This document shows, in pieces, positions 21,530 through 33,279 of a DNA stretch of 64,000 nucleotides. Source of the DNA: Heterobasidion occidentale. Its lineage: Eukaryota > Basidiomycota > Agaricomycetes > Russulales > Bondarzewiaceae. Both the position numbers and the translations under genes were made by a program. A model generated the notes under the pieces. That model was given only the letters and a program-made list of their open reading frames with translations. It was not told the origin of the DNA and ran no database searches. Position 1 is the first letter of the stretch. Each line of letters starts with the position of its first letter. Location: the NCBI GenBank assembly GCA_039111635.1, contig JBCAQO010000014.1, forward strand, positions 2,170,001-2,234,000, read 5' to 3'.

Positions 21530-24145
21530 TCACCGCGTCCCACCGACCGACTCCATCGTCTGCCCGACATCGACCAAGTAATCGTTCAGCGGTGCCGGCC
21601 TACCCAACGCACACGGACAAAGGCACTCACAAACGGGGACGCGGTGGGCCCGTCCAGGATCGCGAGCTCCTCCGCCGTGAACGGCATCCGCGGCACCACG
21701 AGCGTCCGAAGGGGGATGAGCAGCAGGATCACCACCGGGAAGCCGATCGCGGCTGCACGCACGCACGCACGCACGCACGCCATCAGCACATGAACGAGCG
21801 AACGCGAACGCGAGAAGAAGAAAAGGCACCACGCTCGCCGGTGGTCCCCGGCAGCGTGACTCGTGCCGTCATCGAGGCCTCGAGGCCAGGCCCTGCGAGC
21901 GGGCGGAGGAACGGCGCATATATGCGCCCATACCACGCTGGTGGGCGCATACACACGACGCGCGCGCGCTGTTCTATCGAGAGCGAAAGGCACGCACCGA
22001 TCGTCTGCGTGATAGCCATCGCCGCGCCGAACCCGACGAGCTGCACGCCGACGAACAACGCGACGCGGCTCGTGCGCACGCGCGCCAGGGGTGCGCTCGG
22101 CGGCGCGAGGGCGCGGTCGCGCGCGAGGTGCGCGAGCTTGCGCGTGATCCCGTTCGCGAGCAGCGCGTCGCAGCCCATGTACCAGCTGCGCGTGTGCGGC
22201 GCGCGGCCGATGCACAGGCGGGGGGCGGGGGGCGTTGGATTCTCAGCACGCGGCGTCAGAACGGAGGAGGGGAGGGCGGCGGACGCACAAGAGGCCGGCC
22301 AGGACGCCTGTTGGGGTCAAGGTTAGGATCGGAGGGGAGGTGAGCCGACGCGACGCGACGCGGTGCGCGGACGTACCGCGCGGGATGAGGCCGAGAACGT
22401 GCAGGAACGGCTTCGTGAGGAGCACGAGGCACAGCGCGCCCTGCGCCAGGTTCGACACGCGCTGCTCGACGACCGCGACGGGCGCCTCTCGCCGCGCAAC
22501 GTCGGGCGCCGCGCCGCGGACGCTCTCCACGTCCGCGTCGTCGTCCCTATGCGCGCGCGCGCGCCCGAGGACGACGAGGGCCTGCGTGTGGATGGGGGCC
22601 TGCGGGATGAGCCCGTTGGGCGCGGGCACGCCGAGGAGGCCCGCGAGGAAGGTGGTGAGGCCGAGCAGGAAAAAGTCGTAGTGGAACCCGGGCGGCTTGC
22701 GCAGCGGGAACTCGGCGCCCTGCGCCATCAGCGACTGCGCGCGCGCGCGCGCGAGACGAAAGCGCGTCAATCGACGTTCGTCGTGAAAAAAACGGCAGAT
22801 GGCAAAGGGAAGACGGACGGAGACGTTGTGATCGAAGAAGAAGAGCACCCAGAGCACGAGCCCGAACGGGAGCGCGATGCCGACCCACTTCCCGTCCAGC
22901 TCCCAGAAGCGCACGAGCCACCTGCGCCCGCCGGCGGCCTCGAACGCGCCGCGCACGGGGAGGGTCGCGGGGTTCGCGGTATTGAAGCGCCCCCAGTACG
23001 CGAGCGCGGAGGCGGCGACGAGGGCGAGGGGCATGCCGTAGTCGGCGGCGAAGCGGCGCGCGTGGCGGTGCGCGAGGGCCGAGCGGGCGAAGGCGCGGAA
23101 GAGGGCGGCGGCGAGGAGCATGAGGAGGGCGAGGATGATGGAGACGAGCGCGCCGTCGAGGGTGCCGGTGGTGGAGGCGGAGGCAGAGGAGGCGGAAGGG
23201 AGTTGGCGGGTGAGGACTTGGACGCCGTATTGGAGGTAGACCCAGGAGACGTAGAAACCGAAGGTGTCGCACGAGAAGAGGGTCACGTATTTCAAAAAGT
23301 TGCACCCTAGCGCGTGCGGGGGCGCGGATGTCAGGCGGGATGTGCGAGCGTCGTGTGGAAGGGAAGGGGGAGGGGAAACGCGTGCGACGTACAGTTGAGT
23401 GCGGCGGTGATCCAGTGGAGGATGGCGGCCCAGAGGTAGACCCAGCCGATGAAGTGGAGGTAGTTGGGCGCGTCGGGCCGGCGCTCGACGATCCTGTATA
23501 TCGTCTGGTTGAACACGGTGATGGGGCCTGTGTCGCGCGCACGCGAGGGCAGCACGGCGTGATGTATCGTAAGAGAGGCACTTGGAGGGAGGAACGAGAC
23601 GCAGACGCACCCGTGACGCCGGCGATGCAGAGGGGCTGGGCGCCGAAGACGGAGAAGACGAAGGCGGCCATGAAGGAGGAGACGAGGACCTCGGCGACGC
23701 CGTACTGCCCGGTGGTCTCGATGAGGTCGAGGGAAAATGCGATGCCGGGGAGGACGCTGATACGACGCGCACGTGAGCGAGGAGGGGGCGTGCGGTGCAG
23801 CCCGCGGCCCCGGCGTCTGCGCTGGGCGTGGCGAGCGATGCGAGGGACTCACTTGGCGAAGAATATGAGGGCGGTGGCGGGCACGACCCTGTAGTTCCAT
23901 GCGTCGGTCCAGTCGCTCACGTACCACGGCGCGCGGGCCTTGACGTCTCTGACGATGCCGGAGCCTATGCGCACGGAGGCTATCCATGCGAGCCAAGAAG
24001 AAAAGCGTGGGGAGGGCGAGGTGTGGAGGGTCGGCGTCGGCGTCGGCGTCGGGGAGGTGTCGCGCGTCGTCGCGGGCTCCTTCTCGCGGTCGGGGACGGG
24101 GAGGGAGGCCGTTCTGGCGGGGCGGGGATGGGGTTTGAGGAACAT
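21530..24145 (-). CDS. BOR1-like anion transporter of the SLC4 (HCO3- transporter) family
   Basis: Minus strand, about eight exons from ATG 24145 to a stop at 21530. After a Thr/Pro-rich cytosolic N-terminus come WNYRVVPATALIFFAK, SVLPGIAFSLDLIETTGQYG, the GAQPLCIAGVTGP and TVFNQTIY blocks, WVYLWAAILHW, FYVSWVYLQYG, then the long exon with ELDGKWVGIALPFGLVLW. Further on are FHYDFFLLGLTTFLAGLLG, PNGLIPQAPIHTQAL, YMGCDALLANGITRKL and a short last exon ending TMESVGGTR. These are the conserved membrane segments of yeast Bor1 and plant boron transporters, which export borate across the plasma membrane. The PQAPIHT and VPAPNGLIPQ blocks are especially diagnostic. A (CACG)n microsatellite lies in one intron. 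The ATG is 308 bases from the divergent ABHD12-like gene. Confidence 0.88.
21755..21781. repeat. GCAC tetranucleotide microsatellite
   Basis: Six and a half tandem copies of GCAC lie in an intron near the 3' end of the BOR1-like gene. The array is perfect, so its length may vary between strains. Confidence 0.85.
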
Positions 24146-24453
24146 GGTTGGGCGTTGGGGACGTCAGAGGGTGGAGTGGACGTGCATCGGGGTGAGAGCG
24201 CCCATGGCCGGAATGCCCGGGGTCTTTCCCCCTATTTATCATGAGCACCGACCAGCACCGAACGTTGTTCCAGCAGTGCTCCAGCGCGTTGGAGCATCTT
24301 GGAAACGGCCCACAATCTCTGGCAGTGGAGTATGATAGAGCATGATACAGAGAGTCGGTCTGCTGGGGTCCATACACCTCCATCCCCCGATAACACGTGC
24401 GCCGAATCTCCATCCTTCACACCTCGACGAGCACGAGCGGCGTCGCCTCCCAC
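24146..24453. promoter_or_regulatory. bidirectional promoter region, BOR1-like / ABHD12-like
   Basis: Just 308 bases separate the two divergent start codons (24145 minus, 24454 plus). No gene fits between them, so the stretch must hold both promoters. No clear TATA box is visible on the plus side. On the minus side an AT-rich patch (cctatttatcatgagc) lies about 80-100 bases before the BOR1 ATG. Confidence 0.5.
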
Positions 24454-25988
24454 CATGCCCGACACGCCCACACACCCTACTCTAGCGCCGCAGCCGCACC
24501 CCAACCGTGGCGCGCTCGCGCACGCGCACCGATTCCTCATCTACCTCGGCGCGCTCTACGTTGCCCTCGTCGTCCTCGTGACCTTCCCGGCCGTGCAGCG
24601 CCAGTGCGTCCGCCCCTAGTCCTCGCGCGCGCCCTGCCGCCGCTCACTCACTGATGTCTCTGCAGGATCGTGTACATGCACGCCCTCAAGTTCCCTTTCT
24701 TCGCCGACTTTGACGTGCCGGAGAAGTACGGGCTCGCGCGTGCGTGTTCGCTTTGTCGGTTTTTTGTTGCTTCGCTCGAATGATGACGGCGACCCTCGAC
24801 GGCGGCGCTGCGGGGCCCAGCGTTCCAAACGGCAACGTGTACATCCCGACGGCCGACAACGAGACCCTCGGCGCGTGGTTCACGCTCGCCGACGCCTTCT
24901 ACGCCGCCCGCGCGCCCACCGCGCCGCCGGACGACGCGACGATCCGCGCGGCGCTCGCTGCGCACCCGACGGTGCTCTTCTTCCACGGCAACGCCGCGAC
25001 GCGCGCGTTCCACCGGCGCGTGCACCACTACACGACCTACGCCTCGCGCTTCGGCGCCAACGTGCTCGCGATCGACTACCGCGGGTTCGGCGACTCGAGC
25101 GGCGTGCCGAGCGAGGCGGGGCTCGCGCTCGACGCGCGCGGGGCGTGGGAGTGGCTCGTGGGGCGCGGCGGGGCGCGCGCGGGGGACGTGCTGGTCGTGG
25201 GCAACAGCCTCGGGACGGCGGTGGCGGCGGGGTTGGTGCGCGAGCTGGAGTTGGAGGGCGCGGGGGAGCCGCAATGCAGGGGGTTGGTGCTGCTCGCGCC
25301 GTTCACGAGCGTCGAGGCGCTGATGGACACGTATTCGGTGTTGGGCTCGTGCCGCTGCTCGCGCCGCTGAAGAGCCTGCCGTATGTCCCCGGTGCGTTCG
25401 TCTCCGTGTGTTGCTGCGTGTGTGGGGCCGACTGGCTGAGGCGGGGCTGTTGCAGGGCTGTTCAAGAGGCTGCTGAGGCACCGGTTCGACACGCTCTCGA
25501 AGGTCGCGGTGAGTGCTTCCTTCGCGTTCACGGTCCACATCCGGACGACGACGATCCGCGCGCGCCGCGCGTCTGCCTCCGGTCCCGGCTCTCACTCGAC
25601 GGTAAGGATCGCTGCTGAGCCCGCCTTCTTTTCCCAGGGCCTGCGCACGCCGGTGCTGCTCGTGCACGCGCAAGACGACTGGGACATCCCGCACGCGCAC
25701 TCCGCCGCGCTCTTCGCGGCGACGCTCGAGCCGCACCTGCCCGCGCTGCCGCGCGGCGACGCGCTCGAGGCGGGCGCGGCGGCGAACGCGGCGGTGTACA
25801 AGGCGCGGGCGGAGGCGCGGGCGGCGCTGGTGACGCGGACGGAGGTGCCGCGGCTGGGGGTGATGGAGGGGTTCGCGCACGGGGGCAGCGACGTCGTGTA
25901 TCTGGAGACGCGGTGGGGCGGGCACGACACGGTGGGGCTGCTCGGGGGCGTGCAGGAGGTGATGCGGGCAAGATACGACCTGCGGTAG
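24454..25988 (+). CDS. ABHD12-like alpha/beta hydrolase (one apparent frameshift)
   Basis: Exon 1 (24454-24603) holds an N-terminal membrane anchor (LIYLGALYVALVVLVTFPAV). Exon 2 starts at 24666 (IVYMHALKFPFFADF). A GC-rich third exon starts near PNGNVYIPT and carries HPTVLFFHGNAAT (oxyanion loop), AIDYRGFGDSSG, the nucleophile elbow VVGNSLGTA (GNSLG, Ser) and GLVLLAPFTSVEALMDTY. Later exons give GLFKRLLRHRFDTLSKVA, TPVLLVHAQDDWDIP (acid Asp) and GFAHGGSD (catalytic His). This is the ABHD12/Bem46-like family of membrane serine hydrolases acting on lysophospholipids or monoacylglycerols, probably at the endoplasmic reticulum. Between MDTYSVLG and LVPLLAPLKSLPYVP the frame slips: one extra base in the G run at 25343-25345 restores it, and no intron fits. 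The catalytic triad is intact on both sides. Confidence 0.8.
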
Positions 25989-26010
25989 ACTGTGTGCGAG
26001 TAGAATATAA

Positions 26011-26036
26011 TAGTAGCAATAGCAATAGCAATAGCA
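26011..26036. repeat. AATAGC hexanucleotide microsatellite
   Basis: About four tandem copies of AATAGC directly follow the ABHD12-like stop codon, between it and the phytochrome gene. Likely part of the 3' untranslated region. Confidence 0.75.
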
Positions 26037-26182
26037 TGCCTCGCGCGTCGCGGGCGGCGATCTCGATCTGGGGGCGGAGCGGGGGTGGCGATGACGCAGT
26101 TGATGACACATCACATCCCTCCTGCTCCCCGATATAATGTGCGAGCCCTGCGTCTCCCCAATGTCGCCCTCGATCCCCACAC

Positions 26183-29100
26183 ATGCCGCCCGTCGCCGCC
26201 AACAACAACGCCGCCAGCCCCGGCGACAGCGTGGGCGACGACGCTGAGGTCTCCCACACGCTGCCCTCCTCCGCGTCCTATGTCTACCCCGTCCGATCTC
26301 TCCTCGGCACGCACATCCAGCCCGCACCTGCACAAGCATCGTCCGCCTCATTCTCTTTCTTGCAGCCCGCCTCGCCTCTGCATCCTCTCACCGCCAGCAA
26401 CCATTCCGGCTCTCACCAGATCAGATCCCACGCGCGGAGTCGCTCCGCCGATCGCCCTCGGGCGTCGCCTCGCCAGCCCTTGGCGCGTCTCCTGAGCTCA
26501 GAACACATCCGCTCGACCTCCCGCAAAGACCCCTAGAGGGCTCGACTCCAGAATTCATTCCCTCCAAGTCTTCCTCCCTCCGTCGTAAGAAGAAGAAACG
26601 CGCCGCGCTCAGGGACTCTTCACCCAACTACCGCCACTACCCGCGCGGCCCCGCCAGGGCCTTTCCTCCACCCCCTCTCCACCCGCCATCCTCAGCCCAC
26701 AGCCCACCACCTCCCAGCCGATCAACCTCGACCGTGCCCTCCTCCGCGGACCCGTCGGCGAGCACCTCACCGCGAACGGCCGCACCGACAGCCCGCCCGC
26801 GTTCCACCCCCGCCGGCCCCCGCGCTTCGCGGAACTGGCCGCCGACGCGTTCGCGGAACCCATCGAGGTCTGCGCGCCCGCTCGCGCCGGCGTCGCGTCG
26901 CCCCCGTGCGCGGTCACGGACCCCGAGATCGTGCACCTGCCGCCGCTCCCGTCGGCCACCTCGCGCCCTGGGAGCGTCTATTCGCGCGGTAGCGGCTCGC
27001 GGTATGGCGATGGGTCGTCGGAGGTGGCGTCCTCTCGCGCTTCTAGATCGAGCCCTCGCGGGACGCGCCTTCGACGCGTCATACCGCCAGTATTGGCGGC
27101 GGCGACAGCCAGTACCCCTCGCGCTCGTCGAACGTCTCGTCCAATTCAAATCCATCGTCCAACCCGAGCCCTTCATCCAACTCGAACCCTTCGTCCAACT
27201 CGGGCCCGTCGTCCAACTCGAATCATTGGTCGGGTCGGCATTCGAGTAGACACTCGTCCATCGAGGAGCACCCAGTTGCGGTTCGCTTCGAGCATACGGA
27301 GGTAGACGGTCATCACGTGATCATTGGCCGAGAAGGCAAGCTACGTCAGTGCGAGGACGAGGTGGGTGTCTTTCCAGCGGTCGGGCGTGTCCAGTCTTCT
27401 CACATCGTTTCTCACAGCCCATCCGCACGCCCGGCGCCGTCCAAGGCTTCGGCGTCCTCGTCGCGCTCCAAGACGACCCGGACTCCGAGACGCTCGTCGT
27501 GCGCCAGGTGTCCGAAAACGCGACCGAGCTCCTCGGGCTCTCGCCAAAGTACCTGTTCTCGCTGCCCTGCTTCACGGACGTGCTCCCCGACTCGCAGGTC
27601 GACGTGCTGTGGGACAACATCCAGTTCTTGGCGGACCCCGACGCCGGCGGCGAGGACGAGGACGAGAGCCCGCACGTGTTCTTGTTGAGCGGGTGGGGCG
27701 AGCCCGGGAGCGTGCTGCAGAGCGAGCTGGAGGGCGGCGCCGAGAGAGACAGGTTCCGGCGGCGCGAGTGGTCGTGCTGGTGCGCGGCGCACCGGCCGCG
27801 GCGGCACGCGTACGCGCCGAGCCCGCCCGCGTCCGCGACTTCTGCTTCTGCGTCTGCTTCCTCGACCTCGTCTTCGTCCGCGTCCCCAGAGCCCGGGTCC
27901 GGGAGCGCGTCGCCGTCGTCGTCGTCGTCGCCGCCGCCGCCTTCTGCGAGCACGGTCTCCGACCTGATCATCCTCGAGTTCGAGCTCAAGGTCGACGTGT
28001 TCAACCCGCTGTACCCGAACGCGAGCAACCTCACGTCCGAGGCGGTGTCCGCGATGTCGTCGTCCCTGAGCAACGGGTCCGTGTCGGCGGGGGGCAGCAC
28101 GGTCGGGAGCACGGACGCGAGCAGCTCGACGCTCGTGTCCGCCGCGGGCGGAGCGTGCGCGCGTCCAATTCCGGTGCCGGATCCGGTGCTGGTGCTGGTG
28201 CCGGTTTGGGTGTGCGGGCGGGCCAGCCGCGCCCTGCGCCGGACAGTGCGACGGCGTCGACGCTGACGCTGACAGAGTCCGCGACCGATGGGTCGGGGTC
28301 GGGCGAGACGCGGCCGAGCAGCGTCGACGGGGGTGCGGGCGACGGGGCCGACGGCGGGCGCGCGGAGGCGGGGGATGGGGAGGAGGAGGAGGAGTGGCGC
28401 CCGAGCGCGGAGGACATCATCGAGAGCACGACGAACCAGGCGAGGCCGCTGCCGGCGCTGGAGCGCATCCGGAAGATGCGCACGACGCCCGCGGGGCCCG
28501 GGGGCGGTGCGCGCGGGCGGCGCGGGGCAAGGGGCACGGCGGGCGGGGGGAGCGTGGGGACGATCGGGATGATGGACGTGTTCGCGGTGATGGCGCAGAT
28601 CAACGAGCAGCTGGGCGCGGCGGGGGACCTGGTGGGGTTCCTGCGCGTCGTGGTGGGGATCGTGAAGGACCTGACGCAGTTTCACCGCGTGCTGGTGTAC
28701 CAGTTTGACGAGCGGTGGAACGGGCAGGCGGTCGCGGAGCTGGTGGATTGGAGTCAGACGCGGGAGCTGTATAGGGGGTTGCATTTCCCCGCGGGGGATA
28801 TTCCGGCGCAGGTGCGTTGGCGGTTTATCATCGCGAGGCGGCGGGGTGTTTGCTGAACTCGTTCCCCTTTGTTTGGGTGCGCGACGAAGGCGCGACACTT
28901 GTATACCCTTAGTGAGTTTGGTCGCTGTCGCTGTATGCGTCTGATAGAGCCACGGCGCTGACGGGTGCACGACGCGGAACGAACGCGAGGACAGATCGGA
29001 TGCGCCTGCTGTATGACCGCGAGCAGGTGACGGCGCGGATCGTGGTCCGGAGCCCCGAGGATCTGGAGACACCTCTGGTCCGTCTTTGCGCTCACCCCCC

Positions 29101-32100
29101 GCCTCTTCTTCCTCCTCGTCTCCCGATCTGACGCCGGCGTGTGGCAGAACATGACGCATTGCTATCTCCGCGCGATGAGCCCGATCCATCTCAAGTGTGA
29201 TTATCCCTCGTTTATTTGATCGGGTGTCGTTTGGCTGTCGTTTACGCTCGCTCACGTCTGACGTTCTTCCTTTCTTTTTTTTGGTCTGGGTGCGTCGGGT
29301 GCGAATGTAGATCTCGGAAACATGGGCGTGCGCTCGTCCATGTCCGTCGTACGTCGCTCGCTGCTGCGCCTTGCTCACCGATGCTCAAGTTACTTTTTTC
29401 TCTACACGAACGGGTGACTTCGACGGCCGTCGGCGGCCCCCTCGCAGTCGATCATGGCGTTCGGGTCGCTGTGGGGGCTCGTGGCGTGCCACTCGTACGG
29501 CCCGTGCGGGATGCGGGTGTCGTTCCCTGTGCGCCAGATGATGCGGCTCCTGAGCGACTCGATCTCGCGGAATATAGAGCGGCTGAGCTATGCGCAGCGG
29601 CTGCACACGCGGAAATTGGTGAGTGGGGAGCGTCGTGGGTCTGCGAGTCGCTGACGTCCCACCAAATCTCCCTCTCTGTTTCGTGGTCTAGTTCAATACG
29701 CTGTCGTCGGATCAGCATCCGGCGGGATACATTGTGTCTAATCCCGACGACCTCCTTGGCCTGTTCGACGCCGACTTTGGCGTAATCGTCATCGGCGGCG
29801 GGGCGAAGATCCTGGGGCCGAACCAGCACGGGCAGGAGGTGCTCATCATGGCGGAGTACCTGCGGCTGAAGCAGTTCAACGTGATCCAGATGTCGCAGGC
29901 AGTGACAGAGGACTTCCCGGACCTGCAGCTGTCGAACGGGCTTGAGGTGATCGCGGGGCTGCTGTACGTGCCGCTGTCGAGTGGCGGGAAGGACTTTATC
30001 GCGTTTCTGCGCAAGGGTCAGCCGCGGGACGTGCGGTGGGCGGGGAGGCATTCGCGGGGGACGGCCGCGGGGACGAGAAGACGTCGCTGGAGCCGCGCAA
30101 GTCGTTCAAGGTGTGGTCCGAGACGGTCGCGGGGCGGTGTCGGCAGTGGTCGGACGAGCACCTGGAGACGGCGGGCGTGCTCGCGCTCGTGTACGGCAAG
30201 GTGCGTCTGGCAGCATCTCGTGCGCGACGGTCGTGTGCGCTGACGGTCGTGCGCGCGCAGTTTATCGAGGTGTGGAGGCAGAAGGAGACCGCGCTGCAGA
30301 CGACGCAGCTGACGAATTTGTTGCTGTCGAACGCGGGCCACGAGGGTATCGTTTCTCGTCTTCGCTGTGTGTGTGGTTTTCGCTGACGGCTTGCGGGTTC
30401 CAGTGCGGACGCCGTTGAACCATATCATCAAGTAAGCGCCAGTTTTAGGTTCTTAGTGGAAGGAGCAGTGCGTTGACGCTCGAATCGCGGCAGCTGCCTT
30501 GAACTTGCGTTGAATGGAGCTCTGGATCGCGAGACGCGGGAAAACTTGAGCCAGTCGCACGCCGCGTCGAAGGTACGTCCGTCACAGGCAGGCCGGGATG
30601 AGTGGTGCGCAGATGACGACGTTCCTCGCAGAGCTTGCTGTTCACGATCAACGACCTCCTTGTATGCGCTTTTTTTGTTGATTGAAGAGACCGCGACCCT
30701 GACGCGCTTTCCCTAGGACCTGACGCGTCTCGAGAGCGGCCAGGAGACGTCGTTCAACGAGCCGTTCGACCTGCCCACCGCGATCGAGGAGGCCACGAGC
30801 TTGTACAAGCAGGAGGCGGCCCGCCGCGAGCTGCGGTTCAGGCTGGACCTGATGGGCGGGCCGTTGAGGGTCATGGGCGACTCGAGCAAGATCCGCACGG
30901 TGGTGGCGAACCTGACTGCCAACGCTCGTGCGTCGACGTGCTACCGTTTCTGTTTAACGTCGCTGAAGCTTACTGCTGTCGGTGCCAAGTCAAATACACG
31001 CAGGCCGGCGAGATCGCCATCACGTGCCAGGCGTTCGAAGAGCCGCAGGGTTTGAGGAACCCGGGACAGATCGCGGTGGAGATCATCGTCGCGGACACGG
31101 GCTGCGGGATCCAGGAAGGCAAGCTGGAGAGCATCTTCCGCGAGTTCGAGCAGGTGGAGTCGGCCCTGCCGAAGACGGGCAGCGCGCCCGGCCTCGGTAC
31201 GTACGCGTTTCCCGATCCGTGGCTGCGCGTGCGTGTGTGCTGAAGACAGCGGGCGGCGCAGGGCTCGGGTTGGCCGTCGTGGCCCGGATCGTGGAGCAGC
31301 TCGGGGGACAGCTGCGCGTCGACTCGAAGGTCGGCGTCGGGAGCCGGTTCTCATTCTTGATCCCGTTCAGCGTCGCGTCGAACGACGCGGAGCGTGGCGT
31401 CTCGCCGGCTGTGACCCGCGCATCGTCGATCCAGCGAGGGAGCAGCCACGGCTCCGTGAGCAGCCTCGAGGTGGACACCATCGTCGACGCGCTCTCGAGC
31501 GCGCTGTGCAGCCCCGGCTGCCCCGCGCCGCGGCTGGCGTCGCCCGCCCGCAAGCCCGGGACGTACCCCATCGCGGACTCTGGGACGCCGGTGCGGCCCG
31601 TCAAGGTGGACCAGTATGAGATGGACGCGGTGAGGCGGCCAAAGTCGAGCGAGAAGCCGCCGTCGCCCGCGTTTGATGGGAAGTTGAGGGTGCTGATCGT
31701 CGAGGTACTTACTCAGGGCAGGTCTTCGTTTCTCGCGTCGCTGATGCTTGCTTTTTAGGACAACGCTATCAACCGGACGATCCTCGCCAAGCGGCTGACT
31801 CTTGATGGACATGCCGTCGTCAACACCACCAACGGACAGGAGGGGGTCGACATGATCAGGTCGGACAAGGAGTTTGACTGCATCCTCATGGACGTCCAGT
31901 GAGTCGTGTCTGCCTCGGCTTCTTCGCGTGAATGACTGACACCGCAAGCGCAGGATGCCCATCTTGAACGGCTTCGAGGCCACCGAACGCATCCGGACCC
32001 TCGAAAGGTCGAGCCCGTTCCCCAAGCGGCGCGTCTCCCACATTATCAACGGGCGGATCCCCGTGTTCGCCGTCTCGGCGTCCCTGCTGGAGCGCCAGCG

Positions 32101-32368
32101 CGACGAGCTGGCCAACATCGGTGTCGACGGGTGGATCCTGAAGCCGATCGATTTTAAGCGGCTGAGGGCTATCTTGCGCGGTGTGACGGACCCGCGGCAG
32201 CGCGAGCGCGACGAGTACACGGTCGGGCATTGGGAGATCGGCGGGTGGTTCCCGCGGTCTGGCGGGGTTGGCTCGGAGGTGGACAAGAGCGCCGCCGTGA
32301 GCAGGAAGCTCGAGGCCGAAAGCGGAGCCGTCGGCGCGCGGGCGGTCATTGCTGCACCGGCGCACTAG
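26183..32368 (+). CDS. fungal phytochrome, hybrid histidine kinase with receiver domain
   Basis: Many exons; N-terminus from ATG 26183 (SSASYVYPVRSLL is typical of basidiomycete phytochromes). A low-complexity Ser/Asn/Pro stretch follows. The chromophore-binding Cys is QCEDE at 27350-27352, leading into the PAS domain (PIRTPGAVQGFGVLVALQDD). The GAF domain spans about 28560-29500 with MMDVFAVMAQINEQL, FHRVLVYQFD, FPAGDIPAQ, LLYDREQVTARIV, LRAMSPIHLK and CHSYGPCG. The PHY domain follows to about 30200. The HisKA box has NAGHE/VRTPLNHIIN with its His at 30339-30341. The ATPase domain has VVANLTANA, ADTGCGIQEG and GLAVVARIVEQLGGQLRVDS. The receiver domain has VLIVEDNAINRTILAKRL and phospho-acceptor Asp at 31891-31893 (CILMDVQMP). 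It would sense red/far-red light through biliverdin and pass phosphate along a His-Asp relay. Two frame slips (near 28150 and 30042) need one extra base each. The first 1 kb of the model is uncertain. Confidence 0.9.
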
Positions 32369-32619
32369 GGGCGAGAGACTTTTCACGAAAAGCAATGGAC
32401 GCGTCGGGTGCTCCGCGATGCGTCCTCCCGCACAGATTCAGACATTAAAGTTATCGGACTTTTTTCCGTCTTGTTGCACGCTGTCGTCTGCTTCCTGTGT
32501 CTTGGTGTCATGATTCCCAAGCAGTTCTGCGTTTCGCGTTTCGGATCGGGGGCACTGTGTTCCGTCAGTGCATCGCCGACTCGCCATACTTACCTTGCGC
32601 GGCGTTTCCCCATTTCAAC

Positions 32620-33279
32620 TCATCGAAGCCTACGCGCTTTTCTTATTTGTCTGCTGGATGTTTCTTCTAGATGCGTAGGCCGCAGGAGGCGCTGACTTGC
32701 GATCACGATTGATGGATCTCGAAGGGGTATTGACCATCTTACGGATTGAGTCACTCGTCTCTCTTCGTCTTGAACGCTATAATCGACACCGAAGATGGCA
32801 CGTAGTGGAGTGTTGGGAGCGGGTTTATCAAATAAGCCGTCGTATGTAACACCACTGTCAATGGTACTGTATCGTGTCGCCTGTCCCATGAATAGGTCAT
32901 TGTCTTGTACGATTTCGTATCCATATGCCGGAGAAATAATCAATGGCGAGCATGCAGTCAAACTGAAGGGATTAAATGAAAGGGTTAGTGTCGTTTAATG
33001 GGTCCAAGCCGGCCTTCTGTTTTCGCTGAGCATTTATACGAGCTACGAATTCAGCTGGGCGCTCGGCTCGCCTCTGCGGAAACTTGTAAGCTTGATCTGA
33101 AAGTTTGATCAATGATTCGCCCCGGAATACCAGGACTCCTTGTATTTCACCAAATCGATATTGAACATATTGAAGTCCATATTGTCGATAAGAGAAAACT
33201 GCAGGTTAGAGATCCAGAAAGGCGACTAGACATAATTGTCACTTACAGCTTGAATATCACTGGCAGATCGGATCGACAT
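32620..33279 (-). CDS. possible small gene of unknown function
   Basis: Weakly supported. On the minus strand an ATG at 33279 opens an 11-codon exon ending at a strong GTAAGT donor (33246 downward). A CTGCAG acceptor then leads in frame, phase 0, into a segment from 33198 reading FSLIDNMDFNMFNIDLVKYKES. A long intron or a second short exon would then be needed to reach the open frame 32961-32620, which reads AYGYEIVQDNDLFMGQATRY and later GLFDKPAPNTPLRAIFGVDY. The alternating pattern suggests a beta-sheet domain, but I recognise no family. A stop follows shortly after KYKES if no splice is made, so this could also be two unrelated fragments. No transmembrane segment or signal peptide is visible. 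Confidence 0.25.

Noticed and set aside
21755..21781. Possible CRISPR-like or telomere-like array
   Set aside because: A simple perfect tetranucleotide run inside an intron, with no spacers and no match to a fungal telomere repeat.
22363..23310. Plus-strand frame rich in Glu/Arg/Gly over the BOR1-like gene
   Set aside because: Antisense to conserved BOR1 membrane segments; composition is typical of reversed hydrophobic coding sequence.
24648..26351. Long minus-strand open frame opposite the ABHD12-like gene
   Set aside because: Antisense shadow in GC-rich coding DNA; Arg/His-rich nonsense composition, while the plus strand carries a complete catalytic triad.
26980..27095. Frame change in the phytochrome N-terminal region taken first as another one-base deletion
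   Set aside because: A GTATGG donor near 27002 and an ACCGCCAG acceptor near 27089 restore the frame in matching phase, so an intron explains it; not counted among the frame slips.
27321..29378. Long minus-strand open frame (about 685 residues) opposite the phytochrome gene
   Set aside because: It is antisense to conserved PAS and GAF coding sequence in GC-rich DNA, where stop codons are rare on the opposite strand. Its product is Arg/Pro/His low complexity with no motif.
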